From Temperatibacter marinus (lineage in GTDB: Bacteria; Pseudomonadota; Alphaproteobacteria; Sphingomonadales; Kordiimonadaceae): a stretch of DNA of 64,000 nucleotides. A program made the translations under genes and the position numbers. Every line of letters starts with the position of its first letter. The stretch's first letter is position 1. The DNA lies in the NCBI RefSeq assembly GCF_031598375.1, contig NZ_CP123872.1, positions 434,001 to 498,000 on the forward strand. The letters are read 5' to 3'. The notes under the pieces are model-generated. The model saw only the letters and a list, made by a program, of their open reading frames with translations, had not been told where the DNA came from and did not search any database. Of this stretch, positions 18,391-27,756 are shown in pieces.

Positions 18391-19194
18391 ATGACAATCT
18401 CATTTGATTACACCGGTAAAAGTGTCATCGTATTTGGCGGAACAAGCGGGATTAATCTTGGCATCGCTGAATCTTTTGCAAAAGCCGGGGCTCGCGTTGC
18501 TGTCTGCAGTAGAAACCCAGACAAGGTAAATGCAGCTGTTGACCTGCTCAAAAGTCATGGCAGTGATTCATGTGGTTATAGTTTAGATGTGCGTAACATC
18601 GAAGATGTTCAAAATGCCTTTAAAGATTTTGCGTCAAAAGTGGGCGAGATCGACATTGTTATCTCTGGGGCAGCGGGTAACTTCCCTGCTCCTGCTTTGG
18701 GTATGTCTGCCAATGGTTTCAAGTCTGTGGTTGACATTGACCTTCTTGGCACATTCCATGTGATGCAAAGCTGTTTTCAATATGTAAAAAAACCTGGCGC
18801 GTCGGTTATCAATATTTCGGCTCCACAGGCTTTCATTCCCATGATGATGCAGTCTCATGTTTGCGCAGCAAAAGCGGGTGTCGATATGTTGACCAAAACA
18901 CTGGCACAAGAGTGGGGCGGCATGGGTGTTCGTATTAACAGCATTTCTCCAGGTCCGATTGACAAAACAGAGGGCATGGATCGTCTTGCTCCAACTGAGG
19001 CCATGAGAAAAGCAACAGTACAGAGCGTGCCTTTAGAGCGGATGGGTGAAAAAGATGATATTGCAAATGCTGCTTTATTCTTAAGCTCAGATGCGGCATC
19101 TTACATAAGTGGAATCGTTCTCCCTGTCGATGGTGGATGGGCAACAGCTGGGGCTGGTGCTCACATGATCGGCGCGATGATGAAAAATATGTAA
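18391..19194 (+). CDS. SDR oxidoreductase, 2,4-dienoyl-CoA reductase-like
   Basis: A 267-residue short-chain dehydrogenase fold. The glycine loop is GGTSGINLGIA (residues 16-26), followed by SGAAGNFPAPA (92-102), S143 and K161. The usual catalytic Tyr of YxxxK is absent: the motif reads VCAAK (157-161). Loss of this Tyr, together with the AAGNF segment and LAQEWGGMGVRINSISPGPI, is characteristic of the 2,4-dienoyl-CoA reductase branch of SDRs (DECR type), which uses other residues to reduce 2,4-dienoyl-CoA with NADPH. A role in unsaturated fatty-acid breakdown is therefore inferred. The start is firm: AAGGAGGAG at 18376-18384. The next gene follows by 16 bp. A MerR/LiuR-like inverted repeat precedes it. 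Confidence 0.8.
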   Translation: MTISFDYTGKSVIVFGGTSGINLGIAESFAKAGARVAVCSRNPDKVNAAVDLLKSHGSDSCGYSLDVRNIEDVQNAFKDFASKVGEIDIVISGAAGNFPAPALGMSANGFKSVVDIDLLGTFHVMQSCFQYVKKPGASVINISAPQAFIPMMMQSHVCAAKAGVDMLTKTLAQEWGGMGVRINSISPGPIDKTEGMDRLAPTEAMRKATVQSVPLERMGEKDDIANAALFLSSDAASYISGIVLPVDGGWATAGAGAHMIGAMMKNM

Positions 19195-19210
19195 ACTGCA
19201 GGGTTAAATT

Positions 19211-20677
19211 ATGACAGTCCAAAACGAGCCTTTATTGAAAGATATGTCTCTCTTAAAAAAAGCGGGATATATTAATGGTCAGTGGGTGAATGCGAAGAAT
19301 GGAAAGACGTTTGACGTTATTAATCCAGCGTCAGGAGATGTTATTGCTTCAGTAGCTGACCTTGGAAAAGATGAAGCAAAAACTGCTGTAATTGCAGCAG
19401 AAAATGCCTTTTTGGACTGGCGTAAAATCACAGCAAAACAGCGTGCCATTTTATTACGAAGGTGGAATGACCTTATCCTTGAAAACCAAGAAGACCTTGC
19501 TCGATTAATGACATTTGAGCAAGGCAAGGTCATCATGGAATCTCGCCTTGAGATTGCCTATGCCGCCTCCTTCATCGAGTGGTTCGCCGAAGAAGGTAAG
19601 CGAATGAATGGGGATATCATTCCAGCCGTCGCAAATGATCGACGTCAGCTTTCTATCAAGCAACCTATCGGCGTTGTAGGAGCTATTACGCCGTGGAATT
19701 TCCCCTCAGCAATGATTACCAGAAAATGCGCTCCTGCTTTTGCCGCTGGTTGTAGCTTTGTCTGCAAACCTGCTGCAGAAACTCCTCTGTCCGCCTTAGC
19801 CCTATGCGAACTTGCAGAAAGAGCTGGCCTGCCTCCGGGTTTGTTGAATGTGATCCCAAGCACGCAGGCTCAAGAAGTAGGGGATGTCTTAACCAAAGAC
19901 CCAATTGTCAAAAAATTCACTTTCACTGGCTCTACCCCGGTTGGCAAGCATTTGCTTGCCCAATGTGCCTCTACTGTGAAAAAGGCCTCAATGGAACTTG
20001 GGGGTAATGCTCCTGTCATTATTTTTGAGGATGCAGATTTAGAAAAGGCCGTTCTAGGTGCGCTCGGGTCAAAATATCGTAATGCTGGACAAACATGCAT
20101 CTGTGCGAACCGCATCTTAGTCCAAGAAAATATCTACAATGACTTCTTGAAAGCATTCACTGAAAAAGTGAGTGAATTCATCCTTGGAGATGGCCTTAAT
20201 GAGAATAACACAATGGGCCCTGTTATTTCAGAGCAAGCTGTGCATAAAATTCAAGCCCTCGTGGATGATGCAAAAGCAAAAGGGGCGACGATAGTAACCG
20301 GCGGCGCACAAACCCAAGGTCAATTCTTCAGTCCAACCATCATCGCTGATGTCACTGAAGATATGCGCCTTTTCAGCGAAGAAATTTTCGGCCCAGTCGC
20401 GCCTGTCTTTACATTCAAAACAGAAGAAGACGCTATTAAGATGGCTAATGACACACCTTTTGGCCTTGCTGCATATTTTTATAGTCGTGATATTGGCAGA
20501 GTTTGGCGTGTTTCTGAGGCTCTAGATTATGGCATGATTGGCGCGAATGAGGTTGGCATTACATCAGAAGTTATCCCATTTGGCGGCTGGAAAGAATCCG
20601 GCCTTGGCCGTGAAGGATCAGCATGCGGCATTGATGAATATCTTGAAATCAAGTATATATGCATGGGCGGTCTATAG
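19211..20677 (+). CDS. gabD: NAD(P)-dependent succinate-semialdehyde dehydrogenase
   Basis: A 488-residue aldehyde dehydrogenase. The catalytic Cys296 lies in GQTCICANR, with C298 two residues on, as in bacterial succinate-semialdehyde dehydrogenases. The general base is E262 in MELGGNAP. ITPWNFPSAMITRK (cofactor site), FTGSTPVGK and the terminal GREGSACGIDEYLEIKY are also standard. The reaction is succinate semialdehyde to succinate, feeding the TCA cycle; glutarate semialdehyde is another possible substrate. It lies 16 bp downstream of the dienoyl-CoA-reductase-like SDR and probably shares its transcript. No GABA transaminase is nearby. Confidence 0.87.
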   Translation: MTVQNEPLLKDMSLLKKAGYINGQWVNAKNGKTFDVINPASGDVIASVADLGKDEAKTAVIAAENAFLDWRKITAKQRAILLRRWNDLILENQEDLARLMTFEQGKVIMESRLEIAYAASFIEWFAEEGKRMNGDIIPAVANDRRQLSIKQPIGVVGAITPWNFPSAMITRKCAPAFAAGCSFVCKPAAETPLSALALCELAERAGLPPGLLNVIPSTQAQEVGDVLTKDPIVKKFTFTGSTPVGKHLLAQCASTVKKASMELGGNAPVIIFEDADLEKAVLGALGSKYRNAGQTCICANRILVQENIYNDFLKAFTEKVSEFILGDGLNENNTMGPVISEQAVHKIQALVDDAKAKGATIVTGGAQTQGQFFSPTIIADVTEDMRLFSEEIFGPVAPVFTFKTEEDAIKMANDTPFGLAAYFYSRDIGRVWRVSEALDYGMIGANEVGITSEVIPFGGWKESGLGREGSACGIDEYLEIKYICMGGL

Positions 20678-20719
20678 CCTCTGCACTCTCTCGACTTGTT
20701 TTTGAAAACCCAATTCAAA

Positions 20720-20748
20720 TTGACAGCGCTGTCATTCTTCACTAAGCT
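20720..20748 (+). promoter_or_regulatory. Promoter with LacI-type operator for the zwf operon
   Basis: TTGACA (20720-20725) and TAAGCT (20743-20748) are spaced by 17 bases. A perfect 14-base palindrome, TGACAGCGCTGTCA (20721-20734), overlaps the -35 box. A central CG in such a palindrome is typical of LacI/GalR-family operators, so repression of the sugar operon by a LacI-type regulator is inferred. Confidence 0.7.
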
Positions 20749-20831
20749 GCCTTCAAAATTAATAACAATTCAACAATCCGGCATAGCTCGGATGCGTCTG
20801 TCCATGGGAGTGGGCAACTAAGGGACTGAGT

Positions 20832-22301
20832 ATGAATAAAGCATTTGATCTCATAATTTTTGGTGGCATGGGGGACTTGTCTAAAAAGAAACTACTACCG
20901 GCACTTTATAGTGGCTGGCTTGCAGGTCATTTCCATCCGGACACACGAATATTCCTAACTTCTCGCCGAGCCCCGGATCAATCTATGAAGGAATGGCTGC
21001 AGGACATTTTTAGCCAGTACAAGCCTGCGCGGTCAGTTACTGAAGAGCGCCTTAATGGGTTTTGCGAGCATGTTGAATTCATTACTTTAGATTTAATGCA
21101 TGGCTGTGAAAATTGGCAAAAACTTCATGAACGCCTCACAATTGACGGGCAGGATAGAATTGTAACAAGCTTTTTGGCCATTCCTCCTTCCCTGTTTACG
21201 AGTGTATGTTCTCTTCTGGACAAGCATGGAATTAACACACCCAACTGCAGGGTGGTTCTAGAAAAGCCCCTCGGTCATGATTTAGAATCAGCCAAAAAGA
21301 TTAATGCTGAAGTCGCGCAATATTTCAGCGAAGAGCAAACATTCCGCATCGACCACTATTTAGGAAAAGAAGCTGTGCAAAACCTTCTGGCCCTGCGCTT
21401 TTCGAATATTATTTTTGAAAAACTTTGGGACAGCAGCACCATCGACCATGTTCAGATCACCATAGCAGAGGATATGGGCCTCAAGGGTAGAGATGCCTAT
21501 TATGATGATTCAGGTGCCCTCCGCGACATGGTTCAGAACCATCTCTTACAGCTTTTATGCCTTGTGGCCATGGAACCGCCTGCGCGCATGGACGGCGATA
21601 GTATTCGGGAAGAAAAGCTTAAAGTTCTCAAATCTCTTGAACCTATGACGAATGAATTGGTTAAAAAAACTGTTGTTCGCGGACAATATGTCGCGGGCGC
21701 TGTCAATGGTGAACCTGCGGGTGGCTATGCTGACGATCTAAACTTAAAATCATCAAGTTCCACAGAATCTTTCGTTGCCATAAGAGCTTCTATCCAGAAC
21801 TGGCGTTGGGCCAATGTGCCCTTCTATTTAAGAACTGGTAAACGTCTTGCCGATCGTTTTGCCGAGATTGTCATCCAGTTTAAAGATATTCCTCATCATG
21901 CTGATCCAGAATGGACAGGCGGGGCCCTTCAACCAAACCGGTTCATAATCCGCCTCCAGCCCGACGATAAACTCGTCATGTCAATGATGGTTAAAAACCA
22001 TTCTGTTGATGATGGGTCATTGAAAGAGGTTGAGCTTGACCTTGATGTGACGGATGACAAACGTGTTGGCCCTTATATGCGCCTGATCCTCGCTGCAACA
22101 CGCGGGGACCACAGTCTCTTTGTTCACAGAGAAGAAGTCGAATATGCTTGGCAATGGATTGATAGCATTATTGAGGCCTGGCAATCTGGCAAGGGTGGAA
22201 CACTATTCCCTTATCAAGCTGGGTCCTGGGGACCCTATGAAGCCCATGATTTAATCAACCGTGAAGGCCGTCAGTGGTTCCATGAAAGCAAAGTTCGTTA
22301 A
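20832..22301 (+). CDS. zwf: Glucose-6-phosphate 1-dehydrogenase
   Basis: Zwf oxidises glucose-6-phosphate to 6-phosphogluconolactone with NAD(P)+, the first step into the Entner-Doudoroff and pentose phosphate routes. The 489-residue protein has the N-terminal nucleotide loop FGGMGDLSKKKLLPALY and the active-site motif RIDHYLGKE (172-180) with D174 and H175. LEKPLGHD and the C-terminal VGPYMRLILAATRGD are also typical. It is the first gene of a six-gene rightward run zwf-pgl-edd-eda-pgi-galU. A promoter and LacI-like palindrome sit about 100 bases upstream. The stop codon is immediately followed by the pgl start. Confidence 0.97.
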   Translation: MNKAFDLIIFGGMGDLSKKKLLPALYSGWLAGHFHPDTRIFLTSRRAPDQSMKEWLQDIFSQYKPARSVTEERLNGFCEHVEFITLDLMHGCENWQKLHERLTIDGQDRIVTSFLAIPPSLFTSVCSLLDKHGINTPNCRVVLEKPLGHDLESAKKINAEVAQYFSEEQTFRIDHYLGKEAVQNLLALRFSNIIFEKLWDSSTIDHVQITIAEDMGLKGRDAYYDDSGALRDMVQNHLLQLLCLVAMEPPARMDGDSIREEKLKVLKSLEPMTNELVKKTVVRGQYVAGAVNGEPAGGYADDLNLKSSSSTESFVAIRASIQNWRWANVPFYLRTGKRLADRFAEIVIQFKDIPHHADPEWTGGALQPNRFIIRLQPDDKLVMSMMVKNHSVDDGSLKEVELDLDVTDDKRVGPYMRLILAATRGDHSLFVHREEVEYAWQWIDSIIEAWQSGKGGTLFPYQAGSWGPYEAHDLINREGRQWFHESKVR

Positions 22302-22302
22302 T

Positions 22303-23007
22303 ATGTATATCCTAAAAAAATACGAGACCCGAGAAGAAATGGTTGTCCAGCTCGCGCAGGATATGATCACAGTCCTTGAAGAAAGTGTCGATACAGATGG
22401 CCAAGCTAGTTGGGCTGTGTCTGGTGGAAATACACCAAAACCTCTCTTTCATGCCATGCGTGAAACTGATTTAGCTTGGGACGACATCACAGTTTCGCTT
22501 GTTGATGATCGCTGGGTGCCTGAAAGTCATCCTCGTAGTAATGCTGCTATGATCAAACAAGAGCTTCTGCAAGGAAAGGCAAAACAGGCCTCATTCCTCA
22601 CCCTATACCGTGAAGGGAAATCACCTTTCGACTGTGCTGATGATGTGAATAAAGAGTATGAACAACAGGCCATTCCCTTTTCAAGTATTTTGCTAGGCAT
22701 GGGACCAGATGGACACACCGCCTCACTCTTCCCTAAAGCAAAAGGCTTAGAGGAAGCCTTCCATATGGAGAAGGCCCCGACAATTTCACCTATAGAAGCC
22801 ATTCAATCTCCGGTAACAGGAGATGAAATCTTGCGCCTCTCTCTCAGTGCCAGAGCAATCAGCCAGTGCAATCATATACGGATGATGTTGACAGGCCCTG
22901 AAAAATTAGAAGCCCTTGAGCAAGCAACCGCGGAAGGCAGTGACTTGCCCATCGCACGATTGATGAGGGTTTTAAACCACCCTTTGACCATATATTATGC
23001 TGACTAA
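22303..23007 (+). CDS. pgl: 6-phosphogluconolactonase
   Basis: Pgl hydrolyses 6-phosphogluconolactone to 6-phosphogluconate. The 234-residue protein has the DevB/SOL-type motifs SGGNTPKPLFHAM, LVDDRWVPESHPRSN and LLGMGPDGHTASLFP. The start is placed at the ATG at 22303, one base after the zwf stop; a GTG at 22261 lies inside zwf and is less likely. The absence of a clear ribosome site and the one-base spacing point to translational coupling with zwf. It is the second enzyme of the Entner-Doudoroff operon. Confidence 0.93.
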   Translation: MYILKKYETREEMVVQLAQDMITVLEESVDTDGQASWAVSGGNTPKPLFHAMRETDLAWDDITVSLVDDRWVPESHPRSNAAMIKQELLQGKAKQASFLTLYREGKSPFDCADDVNKEYEQQAIPFSSILLGMGPDGHTASLFPKAKGLEEAFHMEKAPTISPIEAIQSPVTGDEILRLSLSARAISQCNHIRMMLTGPEKLEALEQATAEGSDLPIARLMRVLNHPLTIYYAD

Positions 23008-23019
23008 AAGAGTAGACCC

Positions 23020-24831
23020 ATGACAAATTTAGCCATTCAAGAAATTACTGCCAAAATTGAGGAACGCTCAAAAGCTAGTCGAGCCCTCTATCTCAACAGG
23101 ATTGAAACAATGAAGGATGGAGGCCGCAACAAGCCTAGTCTCTCTTGCGGTAATCTAGCGCATGCATTTGCTGCCTGTCCTGATTCTGAGAAGACGATGC
23201 TTCTTGACGGCAAAGTTGCCGATATCGCTATTGTGAGCTCCTATAACGATATGCTTTCTGCCCATCAGCCATACCACCTTATGTTAGACCAGACCAAAGA
23301 GGCTATCCTCAAAGCAGGCGGTGTTGCTCAAATGGCAGGTGGGGTTCCCGCAATGTGTGACGGCGTCACACAGGGTCAGAGCGGAATGGAAATGAGTCTC
23401 TTCAGTCGAGATGTGATCGCCTTGTCAACAGCTGTTGCTATGAGCCATAACGTTTTCGATGCGGGCTTACTCTTTGGTATTTGTGATAAAATCGTTCCCG
23501 GCTTGCTCATTGGGGCTTTGTCGTTTGGTCACTTGCCTTTTGCGTTTGTGCCTGCAGGGCCAATGCCTACAGGCATATCAAATAGTGAAAAACAGGCTGT
23601 GAGACAAAAATTCGCCACAGGGGAAGCCGACGAAAAAGAGCTTCTTATGAGCGAAGCGCGTGCCTATCATAGCCCTGGTACATGCACCTTTTACGGCACG
23701 GCAAACTCAAATCAAATGATGTTAGAGATGATGGGCTTGCAACTGCCTGGATCAAGCTTTGTCCAACCTACAAAGGCGTTAAGACGCGCACTCTCAGATG
23801 AAGTGGCCCGATTGATGGTGGAGAAAGCCCATGATCAGAATGCCCTTGGTCTTGGCGAAATCGTTGACGCAAGATCCATCGTGAATGGCATCATCGCCCT
23901 CCTCTCAACCGGCGGATCCACTAATCATACTCTTCATATTGTGGCTATTGCTGCGGCCGCTGGCTATAAAGTCACCTGGCAAGATTTTAGCGATATATCG
24001 GCAAACGTACCCCTTTTGTCACGGGTATACCCAAATGGAACCGCTGATGTGAATGGATTTCATGACGCTGGCGGTGTTCCCTATGTCATGAAACAACTCC
24101 TTGACGGTGGCTTTATGAATAGTGAGGCGCTCACGATTACAGGTGAGACAATCGGCAACAGCTGCTTTGAGCCTGTGTTAAACGAAAAGAAGGAACTTGC
24201 CTTTTCACCAGCGCCTAAAACGCCTGGGGATGTGACAATTGTCAGACCTCATGCTGACCCCTTCCAAGAAAACGGCGGGCTTGCCGTTCTCAAAGGAAAT
24301 ATAGGGGAATGTGTGATCAAAGTTTCTGCAGTAAAAGAAGAGCATCAAGTGATTGAGGCCCCTGCCGTGGTTTTCCATGATCAAGATGAAATGATCGCAG
24401 CTTATAAAGCTGGGGATCTCGAGAAGGATTTTGTTGCCGTCGTTCGCTTCCAAGGTCCAAAGGCTAACGGCATGCCTGAACTTCATAAACTTACACCTTC
24501 TCTGGGTGTTCTCCAAGATAAAGGCTTTAAAATTGCCCTCATCACTGATGGTCGGATGTCTGGCGCTTCTGGCAAAGTGCCTGCGGCTATTCACATTTCT
24601 CCTGAAGCTCTTTTAGGGGGACAGATTGGCCGGATCGAAAATGGTGATATTATTCGCCTTGATGCGAAAAACGGCACCCTTGAAGTCATGGCTGATTTAG
24701 AAAGTCGCCCACAGGCGACACCCCCTTCATTTAGTGACACATATGGACGTGATCTTTTTGCGCCGTTCCGCAATTTGGTCGGCGCAGCTGGCTATGGGGG
24801 CAGCATCTTTAATCCAAATGGCATAGAATAA
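23020..24831 (+). CDS. edd: Phosphogluconate dehydratase
   Basis: Edd dehydrates 6-phosphogluconate to 2-keto-3-deoxy-6-phosphogluconate using a [4Fe-4S] cluster. The protein is 603 residues, as expected. Family marks include [57 protein letters not shown] and [20 protein letters not shown]; conserved Cys in the second and third of these are cluster-ligand candidates. It lies between pgl and eda. This enzyme is specific to the Entner-Doudoroff pathway, so the organism ferments or oxidises glucose through it. Confidence 0.97.
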   Translation: MTNLAIQEITAKIEERSKASRALYLNRIETMKDGGRNKPSLSCGNLAHAFAACPDSEKTMLLDGKVADIAIVSSYNDMLSAHQPYHLMLDQTKEAILKAGGVAQMAGGVPAMCDGVTQGQSGMEMSLFSRDVIALSTAVAMSHNVFDAGLLFGICDKIVPGLLIGALSFGHLPFAFVPAGPMPTGISNSEKQAVRQKFATGEADEKELLMSEARAYHSPGTCTFYGTANSNQMMLEMMGLQLPGSSFVQPTKALRRALSDEVARLMVEKAHDQNALGLGEIVDARSIVNGIIALLSTGGSTNHTLHIVAIAAAAGYKVTWQDFSDISANVPLLSRVYPNGTADVNGFHDAGGVPYVMKQLLDGGFMNSEALTITGETIGNSCFEPVLNEKKELAFSPAPKTPGDVTIVRPHADPFQENGGLAVLKGNIGECVIKVSAVKEEHQVIEAPAVVFHDQDEMIAAYKAGDLEKDFVAVVRFQGPKANGMPELHKLTPSLGVLQDKGFKIALITDGRMSGASGKVPAAIHISPEALLGGQIGRIENGDIIRLDAKNGTLEVMADLESRPQATPPSFSDTYGRDLFAPFRNLVGAAGYGGSIFNPNGIE

Positions 24832-24854
24832 ATATAAAGATAGTGGAATAAATA

Positions 24855-25487
24855 ATGACATTTACTGTAGATGATATTTTCAATGCGGGCACCGTAATTC
24901 CTGTCCTGGCCTACCAATCCATTGAAGAGGCGTTGGTCACATCAGACACCCTCTATCAAGCTGGCATTCGTGTCTTTGAGATAACCCTGCGCCATGAAAC
25001 CGCCCTAGAAGGAATCAATGCTGTCGCAAAGGCGCTGCCGAAAGATGCGATGATCGGTGCAGGCACAATTATGAATGCTACCGACCTGAATAAAGCCCGC
25101 GATGCAGGCGCAGGCTTTGGCATCTCTCCGGGTTTGACACGGGATTTAGCCATTGCCATTCAAAACACTGGCCTGCCTTTTTTACCGGGCACTGCTACGC
25201 TAAGTGAGGCGATGATGGCCTCAGATCTTGGATTTAAAGCCCTTAAGTTTTTTCCTGCTTCAGTCAGCGGCGGAGCCCCCTATCTGAAGGCTGCAGGGGC
25301 TGTACTGCCTTCAATTCAATTCTGTCCTACAGGCGGTATCAACATGCAAAATAAAGAGGATTACCTTGCGTTATCTAATGTCCCTGTTGTGGGAGGAAGT
25401 TGGATTGTTGTACGCGGCGCTGACGGGGCAATCGATCAAGAACAAACTTATAAGAATGCGGTTGCTGTCGCAAAAAATAAATCTTAG
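24855..25487 (+). CDS. eda: KDPG/KHG aldolase
   Basis: Eda splits 2-keto-3-deoxy-6-phosphogluconate into pyruvate and glyceraldehyde-3-phosphate. The 210-residue class I aldolase has the family marks: a Glu in RVFEITLRHETA, IGAGTIMNATDLNKA, GISPGLTRDL, and the Schiff-base Lys in FKALKFFPAS. The phosphate-binding PTGGIN and GGSWIV follow. The length is normal. It is 23 bp downstream of edd and 15 bp upstream of pgi, clearly within the operon. Confidence 0.97.
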   Translation: MTFTVDDIFNAGTVIPVLAYQSIEEALVTSDTLYQAGIRVFEITLRHETALEGINAVAKALPKDAMIGAGTIMNATDLNKARDAGAGFGISPGLTRDLAIAIQNTGLPFLPGTATLSEAMMASDLGFKALKFFPASVSGGAPYLKAAGAVLPSIQFCPTGGINMQNKEDYLALSNVPVVGGSWIVVRGADGAIDQEQTYKNAVAVAKNKS

Positions 25488-25502
25488 GGACTATGTAAAA
25501 TT

Positions 25503-26780
25503 ATGACTATCGAATTCAATAGAGACGATTTACTGAAACAATTAGAGAAAGACGGCCTACTTGAAACTTTTCAGGGCCACTTAGAAAAAGCCGCTTCTTA
25601 TGCTGTAGAAATGATTAAGACACACAAACTAGGTTGGGTGCGTATCGCTGGTGAAGACTATGACATCGACCCGATGGACGAACGCGGCACATATATCCGC
25701 GACACCTATACAGATGTTGTTATTCTCGGCACAGGCGGGTCCTCTCTCGGGGCGAAAGCTGCAACAGCAATTGCGCCTATTATGGACAAAGAAGGGGTGG
25801 CTCTACATGTACCTGACAGCCTTTGCCCCTTCGAAATGGATGTCTTACTTAGAAAATTACCCGCTGAAACAACACATATTCTAGCGATTTCCAAATCTGG
25901 AACAACCGCGGAAACATTGTCACAAACCATCGTCATGATGAACTGGTTTGAAGAAAATGCGATCACAGATTTAAAAGACCGCTTTACCTTTGTCACAGAA
26001 CCAGGAGAGCGTGTTCTTCGTAAAGTGGCTGAAAAACTTGGGTCTGTCACCATGGATCACGAGACAGATATTGGCGGTCGCTTCAGTGTCCTTTCAAATG
26101 TAGGCATGTTGCCAGTGGCTGCGATGGGCCTCAACCCTCAATGCTATCGAAAGGGCGCAAAAGATGTCATTGCTTCAATCCTTGAAGATGCACAATCAAG
26201 TGCATCTGTCTTTGGTGCCGCCCTTTTACATACCCTCAATACAGAACGCGGAATAACACAGACAGTTCTAATGCCCTACGCAGAAAGCCTAAGAGATTTA
26301 ACACGCTGGTGGGGGCAACTTTGGGCGGAGAGTTTAGGGAAAGAAGGACAAGGCACGACACCCTTGGTCGCTGTAGGCCCTGTTGATCAGCATAGCCAAT
26401 TGCAACTCTATTTAGATGGTCCTAGAGACAAAATGTACACCTTCATCACTATCCCTTCCTTCAAACAGGGTCCTGTGATTAGTGGTCAAGCAGCCAAAGA
26501 AATGGGATTAGATTATATGGCCGATTGTACAATCGGTGATGTAGTCACTCTCCAATCAAAAGCGACCCAAAATACTCTTAAGAATAAAGGCGATATTGTC
26601 CGCGAGTTTAAAATAGATCGCTTGAACGAATATAATATTGGTGCAATATTCATGTCCTACATGCTAGAAACAGGTATCACAGCAGGCCTAATGGGAATTG
26701 ACGCCTATGACCAACCTGCTGTAGAAGAAGGCAAAATTTTAACTCGTCAATATTTAAACGAGCTAAAAGGGCAAAGCTAA
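25503..26780 (+). CDS. pgi: Glucose-6-phosphate isomerase
   Basis: Pgi interconverts glucose-6-phosphate and fructose-6-phosphate. In Entner-Doudoroff organisms it mainly returns fructose-6-phosphate and triose-derived carbon to G6P, and it supplies F6P for GlmS and mannose synthesis. The 425-residue protein is shorter than the 550-residue enterobacterial form but keeps the SIS-fold motifs: GTGGSSLGAKAATAI, ISKSGTTAETL, GGRFSVLSNVG, QLWAESLGKEGQG and GPVDQHSQLQL. The conserved lysine near the end lies in the VEEGK region. It is fifth in the zwf operon. Confidence 0.94.
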   Translation: MTIEFNRDDLLKQLEKDGLLETFQGHLEKAASYAVEMIKTHKLGWVRIAGEDYDIDPMDERGTYIRDTYTDVVILGTGGSSLGAKAATAIAPIMDKEGVALHVPDSLCPFEMDVLLRKLPAETTHILAISKSGTTAETLSQTIVMMNWFEENAITDLKDRFTFVTEPGERVLRKVAEKLGSVTMDHETDIGGRFSVLSNVGMLPVAAMGLNPQCYRKGAKDVIASILEDAQSSASVFGAALLHTLNTERGITQTVLMPYAESLRDLTRWWGQLWAESLGKEGQGTTPLVAVGPVDQHSQLQLYLDGPRDKMYTFITIPSFKQGPVISGQAAKEMGLDYMADCTIGDVVTLQSKATQNTLKNKGDIVREFKIDRLNEYNIGAIFMSYMLETGITAGLMGIDAYDQPAVEEGKILTRQYLNELKGQS

Positions 26781-26804
26781 CATAGTTGAATTTGGGAGGC
26801 CGCG

Positions 26805-27674
26805 GTGGCACATCAACCGATAAAGAAGATCATTCTGCCTGTTGCAGGTCTAGGCACACGTTTTTTACCTGCAACAAAGGCCATTCCAAAAGAAATGTTA
26901 CCGGTTGTTGACAAGCCCCTTATACAATATGCGGTTGAGGAAGCCATTGAAGCAGGCATTGAGCAAATAATTCTTGTGACAGGTCGCAACAAACAAGTGA
27001 TGGAAGATCATTTTGATCATGCTTATGAACTTGAAAAAATTCTTCAAGAACGGAGCAAGGAAGAAGGGTTGAAAGCATCGCGCTCAATGCTTCAGCCTGA
27101 AGGCAGAATTGTCTATGTACGGCAAATGCGCCCTAGGGGACTTGGACATGCTGTTTGGTGTGCACGCCATATCACCAACGGTGATCCCTTTGCTGTAGCT
27201 TTGCCTGATGACTTGATTAAAGCCCCAAAAGGCTGCCTAAAGCAAATGATCGATTCCTACAATACTGTTGGCGGTAACATCATTGCAGGTATGTCTGTCG
27301 CTAAAGAGGATACATCCAAATACGGCGTGATCACACCTGGCGCTGTCTCTGGTAAATTAACCGAAGTCTTGGGCCTCGTTGAAAAGCCACATCCTGAAGA
27401 TGCACCTTCAACGCAGGCCGTTATTGGTCGTTATATCCTGCAGCCTGAAGTTATGGATATCTTGAAGGATACTGAAGCCGGCGCTGGCAATGAAATCCAG
27501 CTGACTGATGCAATGGCCAAAATGATAGGGAGACAACCCTTCCATGCGCTCGAGTTTGACGGCAAGCGGTACGACTGTGGAAGTAAAGAAGGTTGGCTGA
27601 TGGCTAATATCAGCCTCGCTATGGAGGATCCCGATTTAGCAAGCTTCTTGGAACAAGAAATAAAACTAAAATGA
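26805..27674 (+). CDS. galU: UTP-glucose-1-phosphate uridylyltransferase
   Basis: GalU makes UDP-glucose from UTP and glucose-1-phosphate; UDP-glucose is a precursor for polysaccharides and, through GalE, UDP-galactose. The 289-residue protein has LPVAGLGTRFLPATKAIPKE, VDKPLIQYAVEEA, LGHAVWCA, ALPDD and LVEKP, all typical. It starts with GTG at 26805, supported by GGGAGG at 26794-26799. It closes the zwf-to-galU run, 24 bp after pgi, and so ties central carbon flow to the surface polysaccharide genes that follow. Confidence 0.96.
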   Translation: MAHQPIKKIILPVAGLGTRFLPATKAIPKEMLPVVDKPLIQYAVEEAIEAGIEQIILVTGRNKQVMEDHFDHAYELEKILQERSKEEGLKASRSMLQPEGRIVYVRQMRPRGLGHAVWCARHITNGDPFAVALPDDLIKAPKGCLKQMIDSYNTVGGNIIAGMSVAKEDTSKYGVITPGAVSGKLTEVLGLVEKPHPEDAPSTQAVIGRYILQPEVMDILKDTEAGAGNEIQLTDAMAKMIGRQPFHALEFDGKRYDCGSKEGWLMANISLAMEDPDLASFLEQEIKLK

Positions 27675-27756
27675 CAAATTAGATTTTTTCTATTGATTCT
27701 CTTGTCAAGAAAGACCAAATAGAGATCAAATTTAAATTGAAATCGCAGATTGACCC

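Noticed and set aside
22261-22302. pgl starting at the GTG at 22261
   Set aside because: It lies within zwf and the added residues do not belong to the lactonase family; the ATG one base after the zwf stop fits better.
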